Positions 43,785 through 51,703 of a stretch of 64,000 bases of DNA are shown here, one piece after another. The notes below the pieces were generated by a model. That model was not told where the DNA came from, ran no database searches, and was given only the letters and a program-made list of their open reading frames with translations. This DNA comes from Flavobacteriaceae bacterium (GTDB taxonomy: Bacteria; Bacteroidota; Bacteroidia; Flavobacteriales; Flavobacteriaceae), in assembly GCA_014075215.1 (NCBI GenBank), contig CP046177.1:62001-126000 (forward strand), in the 5' to 3' direction. The translations under genes and the position numbers were made by a program. Positions within the stretch are counted from its first letter, which is position 1, and each line of letters starts with the position of its first letter.

Positions 43785-43946
43785 GAGATCTTTACAAAAT
43801 AATGGTATATTCCGTATTTGAATTAATTTGACTTCAAATTTCTCCCTTCTCGAAAATTTTAAATCCTCAAAACCAACAGGTTATTCAGGTTGAAAATGTT
43901 CTTCGGGCATCGAACTTTTTTGTTAAATCAATTTTGCAAAGGTCCC
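43785..43946. repeat. MITE-like element, family 4, copy 3 (inverted)
   Basis: Reverse orientation relative to the purH copy: CAAATTTCTCCCTTCTCGAA, GTTGAAAATGTTCTTCGGGC and AAATCAATTTTGCAAAGG. The ends GAGATCTTTACAAAAT and AATTTTGCAAAGGTCCC are imperfect inverted repeats. It lies between the tsf terminator and pyrH. Confidence 0.75.
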
Positions 43947-43977
43947 TAGTAGCTAAAATCTAATTAGTATATTTGTA

Positions 43978-43985
43978 ACACCTTT
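43978..43985 (+). promoter_or_regulatory. Candidate -7 box for pyrH
   Basis: TATATTTG fits the consensus, 125 bp before the pyrH ATG. No TTTG at the right distance upstream, so only a candidate. Confidence 0.35.
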
Positions 43986-44110
43986 TAGATAAGAAAAAAA
44001 ATGTAGTACATAGCTCTGCCAACACAGTGTTTCTCTTTTAAAGGATGAAGTGAAACAGTTGGTTTTTAAGAATAGTACTCGGAAATGGTATCAAACTTTC
44101 TAAACTATAT

Positions 44111-44818
44111 ATGCAGTATAAAAGAATACTTCTAAAATTAAGCGGTGAAGCTTTAATGGGAGACAGACAATACGGAATAGATCCTGACAGACTAAAAAAA
44201 TATGCCAAAGAAATTAAAGAAATTGTACATAAAGGTATCGAAGTTGCTATTGTAATAGGTGGCGGAAATATTTTTAGAGGCGTTGCGGGCGCGAGTAATG
44301 GCACGGACAGGGTTCAAGGAGATCATATGGGAATGTTGGCTACTTGTATTAATGGGTTGGCTCTGCAAAGCGCCCTCGAAGAAGCCCAAATATATACTCG
44401 GCTACAAACTGCCATTGAAATTAAAGAAATGGCAGAACCATATATTAGAAGAAAAGCCATCAGACATTTGGAAAAAGGGAGAGTAGTTATTTTTGGAGCA
44501 GGAACAGGAAGTCCTTATTTTACAACCGATACCGCAGCAGTTTTAAGAGCTGTAGAAATTAATGCCGATGCTATTTTGAAAGGAACCAGAGTAGATGGTA
44601 TTTATAACTCAGATCCGGAAAAGAATGCAAATGCTGTAAAATTTGAAAATATTACATTTAAAGATGTTATTGAAAAAGGGTTAAAAGTCATGGATATGAC
44701 TGCTTTTACATTAAGTGAAGAAAACAAACTTCCCATCATTGTATTTGATATGAATAAAAACGGTAACCTTTTAAAATTAATATCCGGAGAAAAAATAGGA
44801 ACTAAAGTAAATATATAG
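44111..44818 (+). CDS. pyrH: UMP kinase
   Basis: 235 residues. Phosphorylates UMP to UDP. An amino acid kinase fold with KRILLKLSGEALMGDRQYGI, IVIGGGNIFRGVAGASNGTD, VVIFGAGTGSPYFTTDTAAV and GTRVDGIYNSDPEKNANAVK. Forms hexamers in bacteria. Followed by frr 21 bp downstream, the conserved pyrH-frr order. Confidence 0.97.
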   Translation: MQYKRILLKLSGEALMGDRQYGIDPDRLKKYAKEIKEIVHKGIEVAIVIGGGNIFRGVAGASNGTDRVQGDHMGMLATCINGLALQSALEEAQIYTRLQTAIEIKEMAEPYIRRKAIRHLEKGRVVIFGAGTGSPYFTTDTAAVLRAVEINADAILKGTRVDGIYNSDPEKNANAVKFENITFKDVIEKGLKVMDMTAFTLSEENKLPIIVFDMNKNGNLLKLISGEKIGTKVNI

Positions 44819-44839
44819 AACATAAAATGATACTGACTT

Positions 44840-45394
44840 ATGAATGAAGAAGTAAAATTTATTATAGAAGGCGCAAAAGAACAAATGCAAAATGCCATTG
44901 AGCATTTAATTAAGGAATTGCGTTCTATTAGAGCGGGGAAAGCATCACCTGCTATGTTATCTAATATTATGGTTGATTATTATGGCTCTCAGACTCCACT
45001 AAATCAGGTAGCTAACATCAATACACCGGATGCCAGAACCATCAGTATCCAACCTTGGGAAAAGCAACTACTACAAGAAATTGAAAAAGCAATTATGACT
45101 GCTAACATTGGTTTTAATCCGATGAATAACGGTGAAAATATTGTCATCAATGTTCCTCCGTTAACCGAAGAGCGAAGAAAAGATTTGGTAAAACAAGTTA
45201 AAGCAGAGGCAGAACACGCCAAAATAGGTATTAGAAATGTGAGAAAAGATGCTAATAACGATATAAAAAAAATAGATATCTCTGACGATATGAAGAAAAA
45301 TACCGAAGCGGATATTCAGACATTGACAGATGATTTTGTGAAAAAAACCAATGAGCTATCAGCGACTAAAGAAACTGAAATAATGACTGTGTAA
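44840..45394 (+). CDS. frr: Ribosome recycling factor
   Basis: 184 residues, normal length. Splits post-termination ribosomes with EF-G. LRSIRAGKASPAMLSNIMVD, PLNQVANINTPDARTISIQP, IVINVPPLTEERRKDLVKQV and IRNVRKDANNDIKK are RRF motifs of its three-helix bundle and hinge. Confidence 0.97.
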   Translation: MNEEVKFIIEGAKEQMQNAIEHLIKELRSIRAGKASPAMLSNIMVDYYGSQTPLNQVANINTPDARTISIQPWEKQLLQEIEKAIMTANIGFNPMNNGENIVINVPPLTEERRKDLVKQVKAEAEHAKIGIRNVRKDANNDIKKIDISDDMKKNTEADIQTLTDDFVKKTNELSATKETEIMTV

Positions 45395-45464
45395 TTTTTT
45401 TAGGCTAAGAAAAAGCTACTAAAATAATTTTCCATATCATTCAGGGAAGCACCAAAAAATCGGT

Positions 45465-46043
45465 TTATAGTAATCCTTTCATGTTTGTCGTAAATAATTT
45501 TACTGCAATCGCTAATAGTACAACACCAAAAATTTTCCTAATAATTTTAATCCCGTTAGGGCCAATAAGGCGTTCGATTTTTGAAGACGTCTTAAGTACA
45601 ATATAAATGAAAAGTATATTTAATATAATTGCTATGATGATATTCCTAATTTCAAACTCAGCTCTTAAAGAGAGTAACGTTGTCAAGCTCCCCGGACCCG
45701 CAATTAAAGGAAATGCCAAAGGAAAAACGGAAGCAGTAATCGCATTTGAATCCTCTTGTTTATAGAGTGTAATTCCCAAAATCATTTCCAAAGAAATAAA
45801 AAATAAAATAAACGATCCGGCTACTGCAAAAGAGTTTACATCTATCCCTATAAGAGTTAATAAACTTTGCCCTAAAAAAAGAAAAAGAATCATAATACTC
45901 CCTGCAATAATGGAAGCTTTTCCTGACTGAATATGCCCTACCTTTTTCCGTAAATCTATGATAATCGGAATATTGCCAATAATATCAATGACTGCAAACA
46001 AGACCATAAATACCGTAAAAATCTGCTTAATACTTTCTATCAT
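45465..46043 (-). CDS. MarC-family inner membrane protein
   Basis: 192 residues with six predicted transmembrane helices: VFMVLFAVIDIIGNIPIIID, AGSIMILFLFLGQSLLTLIG, FAVAGSFILFFISLEMILGI, VFPLAFPLIAGPGSLTTLLS, IIIAIILNILFIYIVL and GVVLLAIAVKLFTTNM. The DIIGNIPI and PLIAGPGSLT signatures define MarC/UPF0056. Despite the name, a role in antibiotic resistance was not upheld; the function is unknown. Confidence 0.92.
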   Translation of the reverse strand: MIESIKQIFTVFMVLFAVIDIIGNIPIIIDLRKKVGHIQSGKASIIAGSIMILFLFLGQSLLTLIGIDVNSFAVAGSFILFFISLEMILGITLYKQEDSNAITASVFPLAFPLIAGPGSLTTLLSLRAEFEIRNIIIAIILNILFIYIVLKTSSKIERLIGPNGIKIIRKIFGVVLLAIAVKLFTTNMKGLL

Positions 46044-46113
46044 TACATATAATTTTTTGCAAAAGTAGTCAACTTACATCTGGAATCTTCTAAAATAATA
46101 GAAAAAAATGCTT

Positions 46114-46121
46114 TATTTTTG
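46114..46121 (+). promoter_or_regulatory. -7 box overlapping the start of the DUF3109 gene
   Basis: TATTTTTG fits TAnnTTTG and ends 3 bp before the ATG at 46125, so a transcript would start at or very near the ATG. This suggests a leaderless message and rules out the in-frame TTG at 46119. Confidence 0.5.
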
Positions 46122-46124
46122 CAC

Positions 46125-46688
46125 ATGTTTCAATTAGAAAAAACAATTATCTCAGAAGCTATTATTGAGAAAGATTTTGTATGCAATTTATCAGCGTGCA
46201 AAGGCGCATGTTGTGTAGAGGGAGAAGCAGGAGCTCCTTTAGAAAAGCAAGAAACCAAAATCTTCGAAAAAATTTATCCGAAAATTAAACCCTTCCTCCG
46301 AAAAGAAAGTATTGACATTATAGAAAAAAAAGGAACATGGATAAAAAGCGTTTTTTCGGAATTAGAAACCCCTTTACTAAATGATGCGGAATGTGTATAT
46401 GTTATTTTTGATGATAAAAATAGAGCCCTTTGTGCCATTGAAGAAGCATATAACAGAGGCATTATTAATTGGAAAAAACCCATCTCATGTCATTTATATC
46501 CTGTAAGAATCAAAGAATATACAGAATTTTCGGCTGTAAATTATAACAAATGGCATATATGTGATGATGCATGTACGCTGGGGAAAGAGCTTCAGGTACC
46601 TGTATATAAGTTTGTTAAAGACGCATTGATTAGGAAGTTCGGGGAATCCTGGTATAAAAAACTTGAAAAAGTAGCAAAAGATATATAA
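46125..46688 (+). CDS. DUF3109 family cysteine-rich protein
   Basis: 187 residues from the ATG at 46125 (MFQLEKTIISEAIIEKDFVC). Cysteine motif DFVCNLSACKGACCVEGEAG, then NDAECVYVIFDDKNRALCAI, PISCHLYPVRI and KWHICDDACTLG. The spacing resembles YkgJ-type CxxxCxGxCC clusters that bind zinc or iron-sulfur. Common in Bacteroidota; function unknown. Confidence 0.88.
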   Translation: MFQLEKTIISEAIIEKDFVCNLSACKGACCVEGEAGAPLEKQETKIFEKIYPKIKPFLRKESIDIIEKKGTWIKSVFSELETPLLNDAECVYVIFDDKNRALCAIEEAYNRGIINWKKPISCHLYPVRIKEYTEFSAVNYNKWHICDDACTLGKELQVPVYKFVKDALIRKFGESWYKKLEKVAKDI

Positions 46689-47022
46689 CATTAATTTTTA
46701 GTATCCTTAAAACGCTAAAAGCTTTCATAAAATGAAAAAATACTAGTGTTGTTTTTGCATAAAAAAGCCTAAAAAAAGAAGCTCTTTAAGAATGTCAATA
46801 ACAACAATGCCTAACAAAGAAATATTAAATTAAACATTTGATTGTCAATTATTTATAAATTAACTGTTTTTTGCATTTTTATATAACATAAATTGATTTT
46901 GTTAAAAACTTGCTGGTTTTTGTGAATAAGTATAGCTTTTAATTTGTAGCATTTTTTTTAACCTTTGTAGGTGTCTCTTTGTTAAGAGAAAATTTCCCCA
47001 AGATCAAAATAATTTACGCAAA
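46689..47022. other. Intergenic region upstream of nrdB, 334 bp
   Basis: AT-rich with no gene. TAACCTTTG near 46960 is one base longer than the -7 consensus and may be the nrdB promoter. No repeated NrdR-box pair was recognised by eye. Confidence 0.4.
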
Positions 47023-47994
47023 ATGGCTGCAATAGAACCTATTTTAGAATCCAACGATAACAGATTTGTAATTTTCCCTATACAACACGACGATTTATGG
47101 GATTGGTATAAAAAACAGCAAGCCTGTTTTTGGACTGCCGAAGAAATAGATTTACATTCGGATTTAGCAGATTGGAACAACAAACTAACTGATGACGAAC
47201 GTTACTTTATCAAACATATCCTTGCGTTTTTTGCTGCTTCAGACGGTATTGTCAATGAAAATCTAGCTGAAAATTTTGTGAATGAGGTCCAATATTCAGA
47301 GGCAAAATTCTTTTATGGCTTTCAAATAATGATGGAGAATATCCACTCGGAAACCTACTCTCTTTTAATAGATACTTATGTAAAAGATGAAGTAGAAAAA
47401 GATCGATTATTTAGAGCAATTGAGGTATTTCCTGCCATCAAGAAAAAAGCAAAATGGGCTCTAAAATGGATTGAATCCGATTCTTTTTCGGAAAGGTTAA
47501 TTGCTTTTGCAGCGGTAGAAGGAATTTTCTTCTCCGGGGCATTTTGTTCTATTTTCTGGTTAAAGAAAAGAGGCCTATTACCAGGATTAACATTCTCAAA
47601 CGAACTAATTTCCAGAGACGAAGGAATGCATTGTGATTTTGCCGTTCATTTGCATAATAACCATATCGTATATAAAGTTCCCAAAGAACGCATCAAAGAA
47701 ATCATAGTGGAAGCTCTAGATATCGAAAGAGAGTTCATAATAGAATCACTACCCGTTAGCTTAATTGGTATGAATGCCAAATTAATGATAGAATATTTGG
47801 AGTTTGTTACCGATAGATTATTAGTAGAGTTTGGCTGTGAAAAAGTATACAATGCAACAAATCCTTTTGATTTTATGGAAATGATCTCACTGGAAGGAAA
47901 AACCAATTTCTTTGAAAAAAGAGTATCTGAATATCAAAAAGCAGGTGTCAAATCAGGAGGTACGGGCTCCATAAGTTTCGACGCAGACTTTTAA
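47023..47994 (+). CDS. nrdB: Class I ribonucleotide reductase, beta subunit
   Basis: 323 residues. Provides the radical for ribonucleotide reduction. Diiron and radical site: the Asp/Glu in EEIDLHSDLADWNNKLTDDE, Glu in SDGIVNENLAENFV, and MENIHSETYSLLIDTYV, where Glu, His and the radical Tyr are all kept. The second half has AAVEGIFFSGAFCSIFWLKK and RDEGMHCDFAV. The C-terminal FDADF end should bind the alpha subunit. Cotranscribed with nrdA. Confidence 0.96.
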   Translation: MAAIEPILESNDNRFVIFPIQHDDLWDWYKKQQACFWTAEEIDLHSDLADWNNKLTDDERYFIKHILAFFAASDGIVNENLAENFVNEVQYSEAKFFYGFQIMMENIHSETYSLLIDTYVKDEVEKDRLFRAIEVFPAIKKKAKWALKWIESDSFSERLIAFAAVEGIFFSGAFCSIFWLKKRGLLPGLTFSNELISRDEGMHCDFAVHLHNNHIVYKVPKERIKEIIVEALDIEREFIIESLPVSLIGMNAKLMIEYLEFVTDRLLVEFGCEKVYNATNPFDFMEMISLEGKTNFFEKRVSEYQKAGVKSGGTGSISFDADF

Positions 47995-48050
47995 ATTAAA
48001 GAAAAACTGCTCTTGCAGTTTATATATCACATTACAAAAATAAATAATAC

Positions 48051-50444
48051 ATGTACGTAGTAAAAAGAGATGGTAAAAAAGAACCTGTGATGTTTGATAA
48101 AATCACAGCAAGAGTAAAAAAGTTGTGTTATGGATTAAACACTATAGTTGATCCTACAAAAGTAGCCATGCGGGTAATAAAAGGGTTATATGACGGCGTA
48201 ATGACTTCCGAACTTGATAATTTAGCAGCTGAAATTGCAGCTACCATGACCACTGCACATCCGGATTATGCAAAATTAGCTGCACGGATTGCCGTATCTA
48301 ATTTACATAAAAATACTAAGAAGTCGTTCTCAGACACTATGAATGACTTATACCATTACGTAAATCCTCGTACCGAAAAGAAAGCTCCCCTACTAGCAGA
48401 TGACGTATATGAAATTATCAAAAAAAATGCAGAAAAATTAGATTCTACCATTATTTATAATAGAGATTTTAACTATGATTATTTTGGTTTTAAAACATTA
48501 GAACGTTCTTATTTATTAAAGTTAAACGGCCAAATAGTGGAACGCCCTCAACATATGCTTATGAGGGTTGCCGTAGGAATTCATAAACATGATATTGATG
48601 AAGCCTTAGCCACGTATGAGTTAATGAGTAAAAAATATTTTACCCATGCAACCCCTACGCTTTTTAATGCCGGAACCCCAAAACCTCAAATGTCATCGTG
48701 TTTTTTACTACAAATGCAGGATGATAGTATTGAAGGTATTTACGATACACTAAAACAAACAGCTCAGATATCTCAATCTGCAGGGGGAATAGGGTTATCT
48801 ATCCATAATGTAAGGGCTACAGGATCTTATATCAGAGGAACCAACGGAACATCAAATGGCATCGTTCCCATGCTAAAAGTATTTAATGATACCGCTCGTT
48901 ATGTAGATCAGGGTGGTGGAAAACGCAAAGGTTCTTTTGCCATGTATTTAGAACCCTGGCATTCGGATATTTTTGATTTTTTAGACCTAAAGAAAAACCA
49001 TGGAAAAGAAGAAATGCGTGCCAGAGATTTATTCTATGCTATGTGGGTACCGGATTTGTTTATGAAAAGAGTACAGGAAGATGGAAACTGGACTTTAATG
49101 TGTCCGAATGAATGCCCACATCTGTATGATACTTACGGAGATGAATTTGAGAAGCTATACCAGGGGTACGAAGAAGTAGGAAAAGGAAGGAAAACCATAA
49201 AGGCGCGTGAACTTTGGGAAAAGATTTTAGAAGCCCAGATTGAAACAGGAACGCCCTATATGTTATATAAAGATGCCGTAAATCGAAAAACAAATCATAA
49301 AAATTTAGGAACCATTCGATCTTCTAATCTATGTACGGAGATTATGGAATATACGGCCAAAGACGAAGTCGCCGTATGTAACCTGGCATCCATAGCATTA
49401 CCGATGTTTGTCACAGAGAAAGAAAACGGAGAAACCTTTTTCAATCACAAAAAGCTATTTGATGTTACTAAAAAAGTAACCCGCAATCTGGGTGCAGTGA
49501 TTGATATGAATTATTACCCTGTCAAAGAAGCAGAAAATTCAAATTTTCGTCATAGGCCTATTGGATTAGGAATACAAGGACTGGCAGATACATTCATTAA
49601 CCTACGCTTGCCTTTTACATCGGAAAAAGCAAAACAATTAAATCAGGATATTTTTGAAACCATATATTTTGCTGCAGTTACTTCTTCTATGGAAATAGCT
49701 AAAGCTAAAAAAGAACCCTATTCAACATTTAAAGGTTCTCCGATGTCAGAAGGTGAATTTCAGTTTAATATGTGGGGCATTAAAGACGAAGAATTAAGTG
49801 GAAATTGGGATTGGGGAAAATTACGCAAGAATGTTATGAAATACGGTGTAAGGAATTCACTTTTGGTAGCACCTATGCCAACAGCATCTACTTCCCAAAT
49901 TCTGGGAAATAACGAAGCCTTTGAACCCTATACTTCCAATATTTATACAAGAAGAGTATTGTCCGGAGAGTTTATAGTAGTAAATAAGCATTTACTGGAA
50001 GATTTAGTAGAATTAGATTTGTGGGATAATGACATGAAAGAAGATATCATGCGTGCAAATGGCTCCATCCAGCACATAGAAAAAATTCCCGCGACATTAA
50101 AAGAACTATACAAAACCGTTTGGGAAATGAGTATGAAAGATATTATAGATATGGCTCGTCACAGAGGGTATTTTATCGATCAATCTCAATCCCTAAATTT
50201 ATTCATGAAAGATCCGGATTTTGCAAAGTTAACATCCATGCATTTTTACGGATGGAAATCCGGCTTAAAAACAGGTATGTACTATCTAAGAACTAAGTCT
50301 GCAGTAAATGCGATTCAGTTTACACTTTCTAAAGAAAAGAAAGTAAATGAAGTAGAAAAACCGATAAGCCCGGAAGAATTTAAAACCATGATAGATGCAT
50401 CTAAAAATGCGGACCCTGATGATTGTTTAATGTGCGGTTCCTAA
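48051..50444 (+). CDS. nrdA: Class I ribonucleotide reductase, alpha subunit
   Basis: 797 residues. Reduces ribonucleoside diphosphates. An N-terminal ATP-cone (MYVVKRDGKKEPVMFDKITA) gives dATP control. The core has ATPTLFNAGTPKPQMSSCFL (substrate-binding Cys), NLCTEIMEY (catalytic Asn-x-Cys-x-Glu) and LLVAPMPTASTSQILGNNEA. The C-terminal PDDCLMCGS supplies the redox CxxC that reloads the active site. Intact. Confidence 0.97.
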   Translation: MYVVKRDGKKEPVMFDKITARVKKLCYGLNTIVDPTKVAMRVIKGLYDGVMTSELDNLAAEIAATMTTAHPDYAKLAARIAVSNLHKNTKKSFSDTMNDLYHYVNPRTEKKAPLLADDVYEIIKKNAEKLDSTIIYNRDFNYDYFGFKTLERSYLLKLNGQIVERPQHMLMRVAVGIHKHDIDEALATYELMSKKYFTHATPTLFNAGTPKPQMSSCFLLQMQDDSIEGIYDTLKQTAQISQSAGGIGLSIHNVRATGSYIRGTNGTSNGIVPMLKVFNDTARYVDQGGGKRKGSFAMYLEPWHSDIFDFLDLKKNHGKEEMRARDLFYAMWVPDLFMKRVQEDGNWTLMCPNECPHLYDTYGDEFEKLYQGYEEVGKGRKTIKARELWEKILEAQIETGTPYMLYKDAVNRKTNHKNLGTIRSSNLCTEIMEYTAKDEVAVCNLASIALPMFVTEKENGETFFNHKKLFDVTKKVTRNLGAVIDMNYYPVKEAENSNFRHRPIGLGIQGLADTFINLRLPFTSEKAKQLNQDIFETIYFAAVTSSMEIAKAKKEPYSTFKGSPMSEGEFQFNMWGIKDEELSGNWDWGKLRKNVMKYGVRNSLLVAPMPTASTSQILGNNEAFEPYTSNIYTRRVLSGEFIVVNKHLLEDLVELDLWDNDMKEDIMRANGSIQHIEKIPATLKELYKTVWEMSMKDIIDMARHRGYFIDQSQSLNLFMKDPDFAKLTSMHFYGWKSGLKTGMYYLRTKSAVNAIQFTLSKEKKVNEVEKPISPEEFKTMIDASKNADPDDCLMCGS

Positions 50445-50510
50445 GCATTAATAAGAATTAAATAAAAAATAAAAGTATAAGTTTACCCTGATTATTTATA
50501 TGGTCAGTTG

Positions 50511-50540
50511 TTGTATTCTTTTAAAAAAAGAGTATATTTG
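50511..50540 (+). promoter_or_regulatory. Promoter of rplU-rpmA
   Basis: TTG at 50511-50513 and TATATTTG at 50533-50540 with 19 bp between fit the Bacteroidota consensus; the transcript then leads 50 nt to the rplU ATG. Confidence 0.65.
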
Positions 50541-50595
50541 CACCCGCATTTTCAATAATGAAGTGTAAAAAGAAGCTAATATAAACGAAATAAGT

Positions 50596-51114
50596 ATGTA
50601 TGCAATTGTAGAGATAGCAGGGCAGCAGTTTAAAGTAGCAAAAGACCAAAAAGTATATGTTCACCGTTTACAAGAAACAGAAGGTACTAAAGTAACTTTT
50701 GATAAAGTAATGCTAGTAGAAGATAAAGGGAACGTAACTATTGGCGCCCCGGCTATAGAAGGAGCTGCAGTGACAGCTAAAATTTTGAATCACCTCAAAG
50801 GTGATAAAGTAATTGTTTTTAAAAAGAAAAGAAGAAAAGGCTACAAAAAGAAAAATGGACATCGTCAATATTTGAGCGAAATTCAAATTGAGGGTATTAC
50901 TACCTCGGGAACAAAGAAAGCTCCGGCCAAAAAAGCAGCTGCTCCTAAAAAAGAAAAAACAGCAACGGCTCCGAAAGTAGAGGTAAAAAAAACAACGTCT
51001 GATGATCTAAGTTCAATGACTGTTGCACAATTAAAAGCTTTGGCCAAAGAAAAAGACATCAAAGGATATACTTCTCTAAAGAAGGCCGAGCTGATTGAAA
51101 TATTAAGTAAATAA
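50596..51114 (+). CDS. rplU: 50S ribosomal protein L21 with C-terminal SAP/HeH-like extension
   Basis: 172 residues, against about 103 for normal L21. Residues 1-103 are canonical: MYAIVEIAGQQFKVAKDQKV, VFKKKRRKGYKKKNGHRQ and the end EIQIEGI. Then a Lys/Ala/Pro-rich linker (about 108-135), and SSMTVAQLKALAKEKDIKGY, TSLKKAELIEILSK, a SAP/HeH/Rho-N-like helix-extension-helix motif. The extension could contact nucleic acid; that is inference. Followed by rpmA. Confidence 0.95.
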   Translation: MYAIVEIAGQQFKVAKDQKVYVHRLQETEGTKVTFDKVMLVEDKGNVTIGAPAIEGAAVTAKILNHLKGDKVIVFKKKRRKGYKKKNGHRQYLSEIQIEGITTSGTKKAPAKKAAAPKKEKTATAPKVEVKKTTSDDLSSMTVAQLKALAKEKDIKGYTSLKKAELIEILSK

Positions 51115-51141
51115 GAATCAATTTTAAAACCATATAGAGCC

Positions 51142-51402
51142 ATGGCACATAAAAAAGGAGTTGGTAGTTCGAAGAATGGTAGAGAATCCGAATCAAAACG
51201 ATTAGGTATTAAAATTTTTGGAGGGCAGGCTGCAATCGCAGGTAATATAATCGTTCGCCAAAGAGGAACCGGTCACAATCCGGGAGAAAATGTATATATG
51301 GGAAAAGACCATACATTACATGCCAAAATAGATGGAATTGTCCAATTCAGAAAGAAAAAAAATAATAAATCTTATGTTTCTGTAGTTCCTTTTGAGGCTT
51401 AA
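51142..51402 (+). CDS. rpmA: 50S ribosomal protein L27
   Basis: 86 residues. MAHKKGVGSSKNGRESESKR, GGQAAIAGNIIVRQRGTGHN, PGENVYMGKDHTLHAKIDG are diagnostic. The protein starts MAHKKG, without the N-terminal cleavable extension found in Firmicutes. Confidence 0.97.
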   Translation: MAHKKGVGSSKNGRESESKRLGIKIFGGQAAIAGNIIVRQRGTGHNPGENVYMGKDHTLHAKIDGIVQFRKKKNNKSYVSVVPFEA

Positions 51403-51427
51403 GAAATATAAACAGAAATAAGGAAAT

Positions 51428-51458
51428 CGCCCGGAAAGTATTCCAGAGCGGTTTTTTT
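51428..51458 (+). terminator. Terminator of rplU-rpmA
   Basis: CGCCCGGAA / TTCCAGAGCG hairpin around AGTA, followed by GTTTTTTT. Confidence 0.7.
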
Positions 51459-51703
51459 GTTATTTTAAATACCTTTTGATTTTTTCTACTTCAAAAATAA
51501 TCTTCCACTGATGTTATACAAGACACGATGCGCTTTCAAACTTTTAAATATAAAACTAAATTTACATAAAACAGCTTCTCAAATTTAATTTTTCTTAACT
51601 TTTGAATAACAGAAATTTATTCGAAAAATTAATGTGCAACATTGAATGAAAATAGATATATTTTAATACCTTGTGCATATTATTTATAACCTAAATTCAT
51701 GGT

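Noticed and set aside
46689..47022. NrdR boxes upstream of nrdB
   Set aside because: No convincing pair of 16-bp boxes could be seen by eye.
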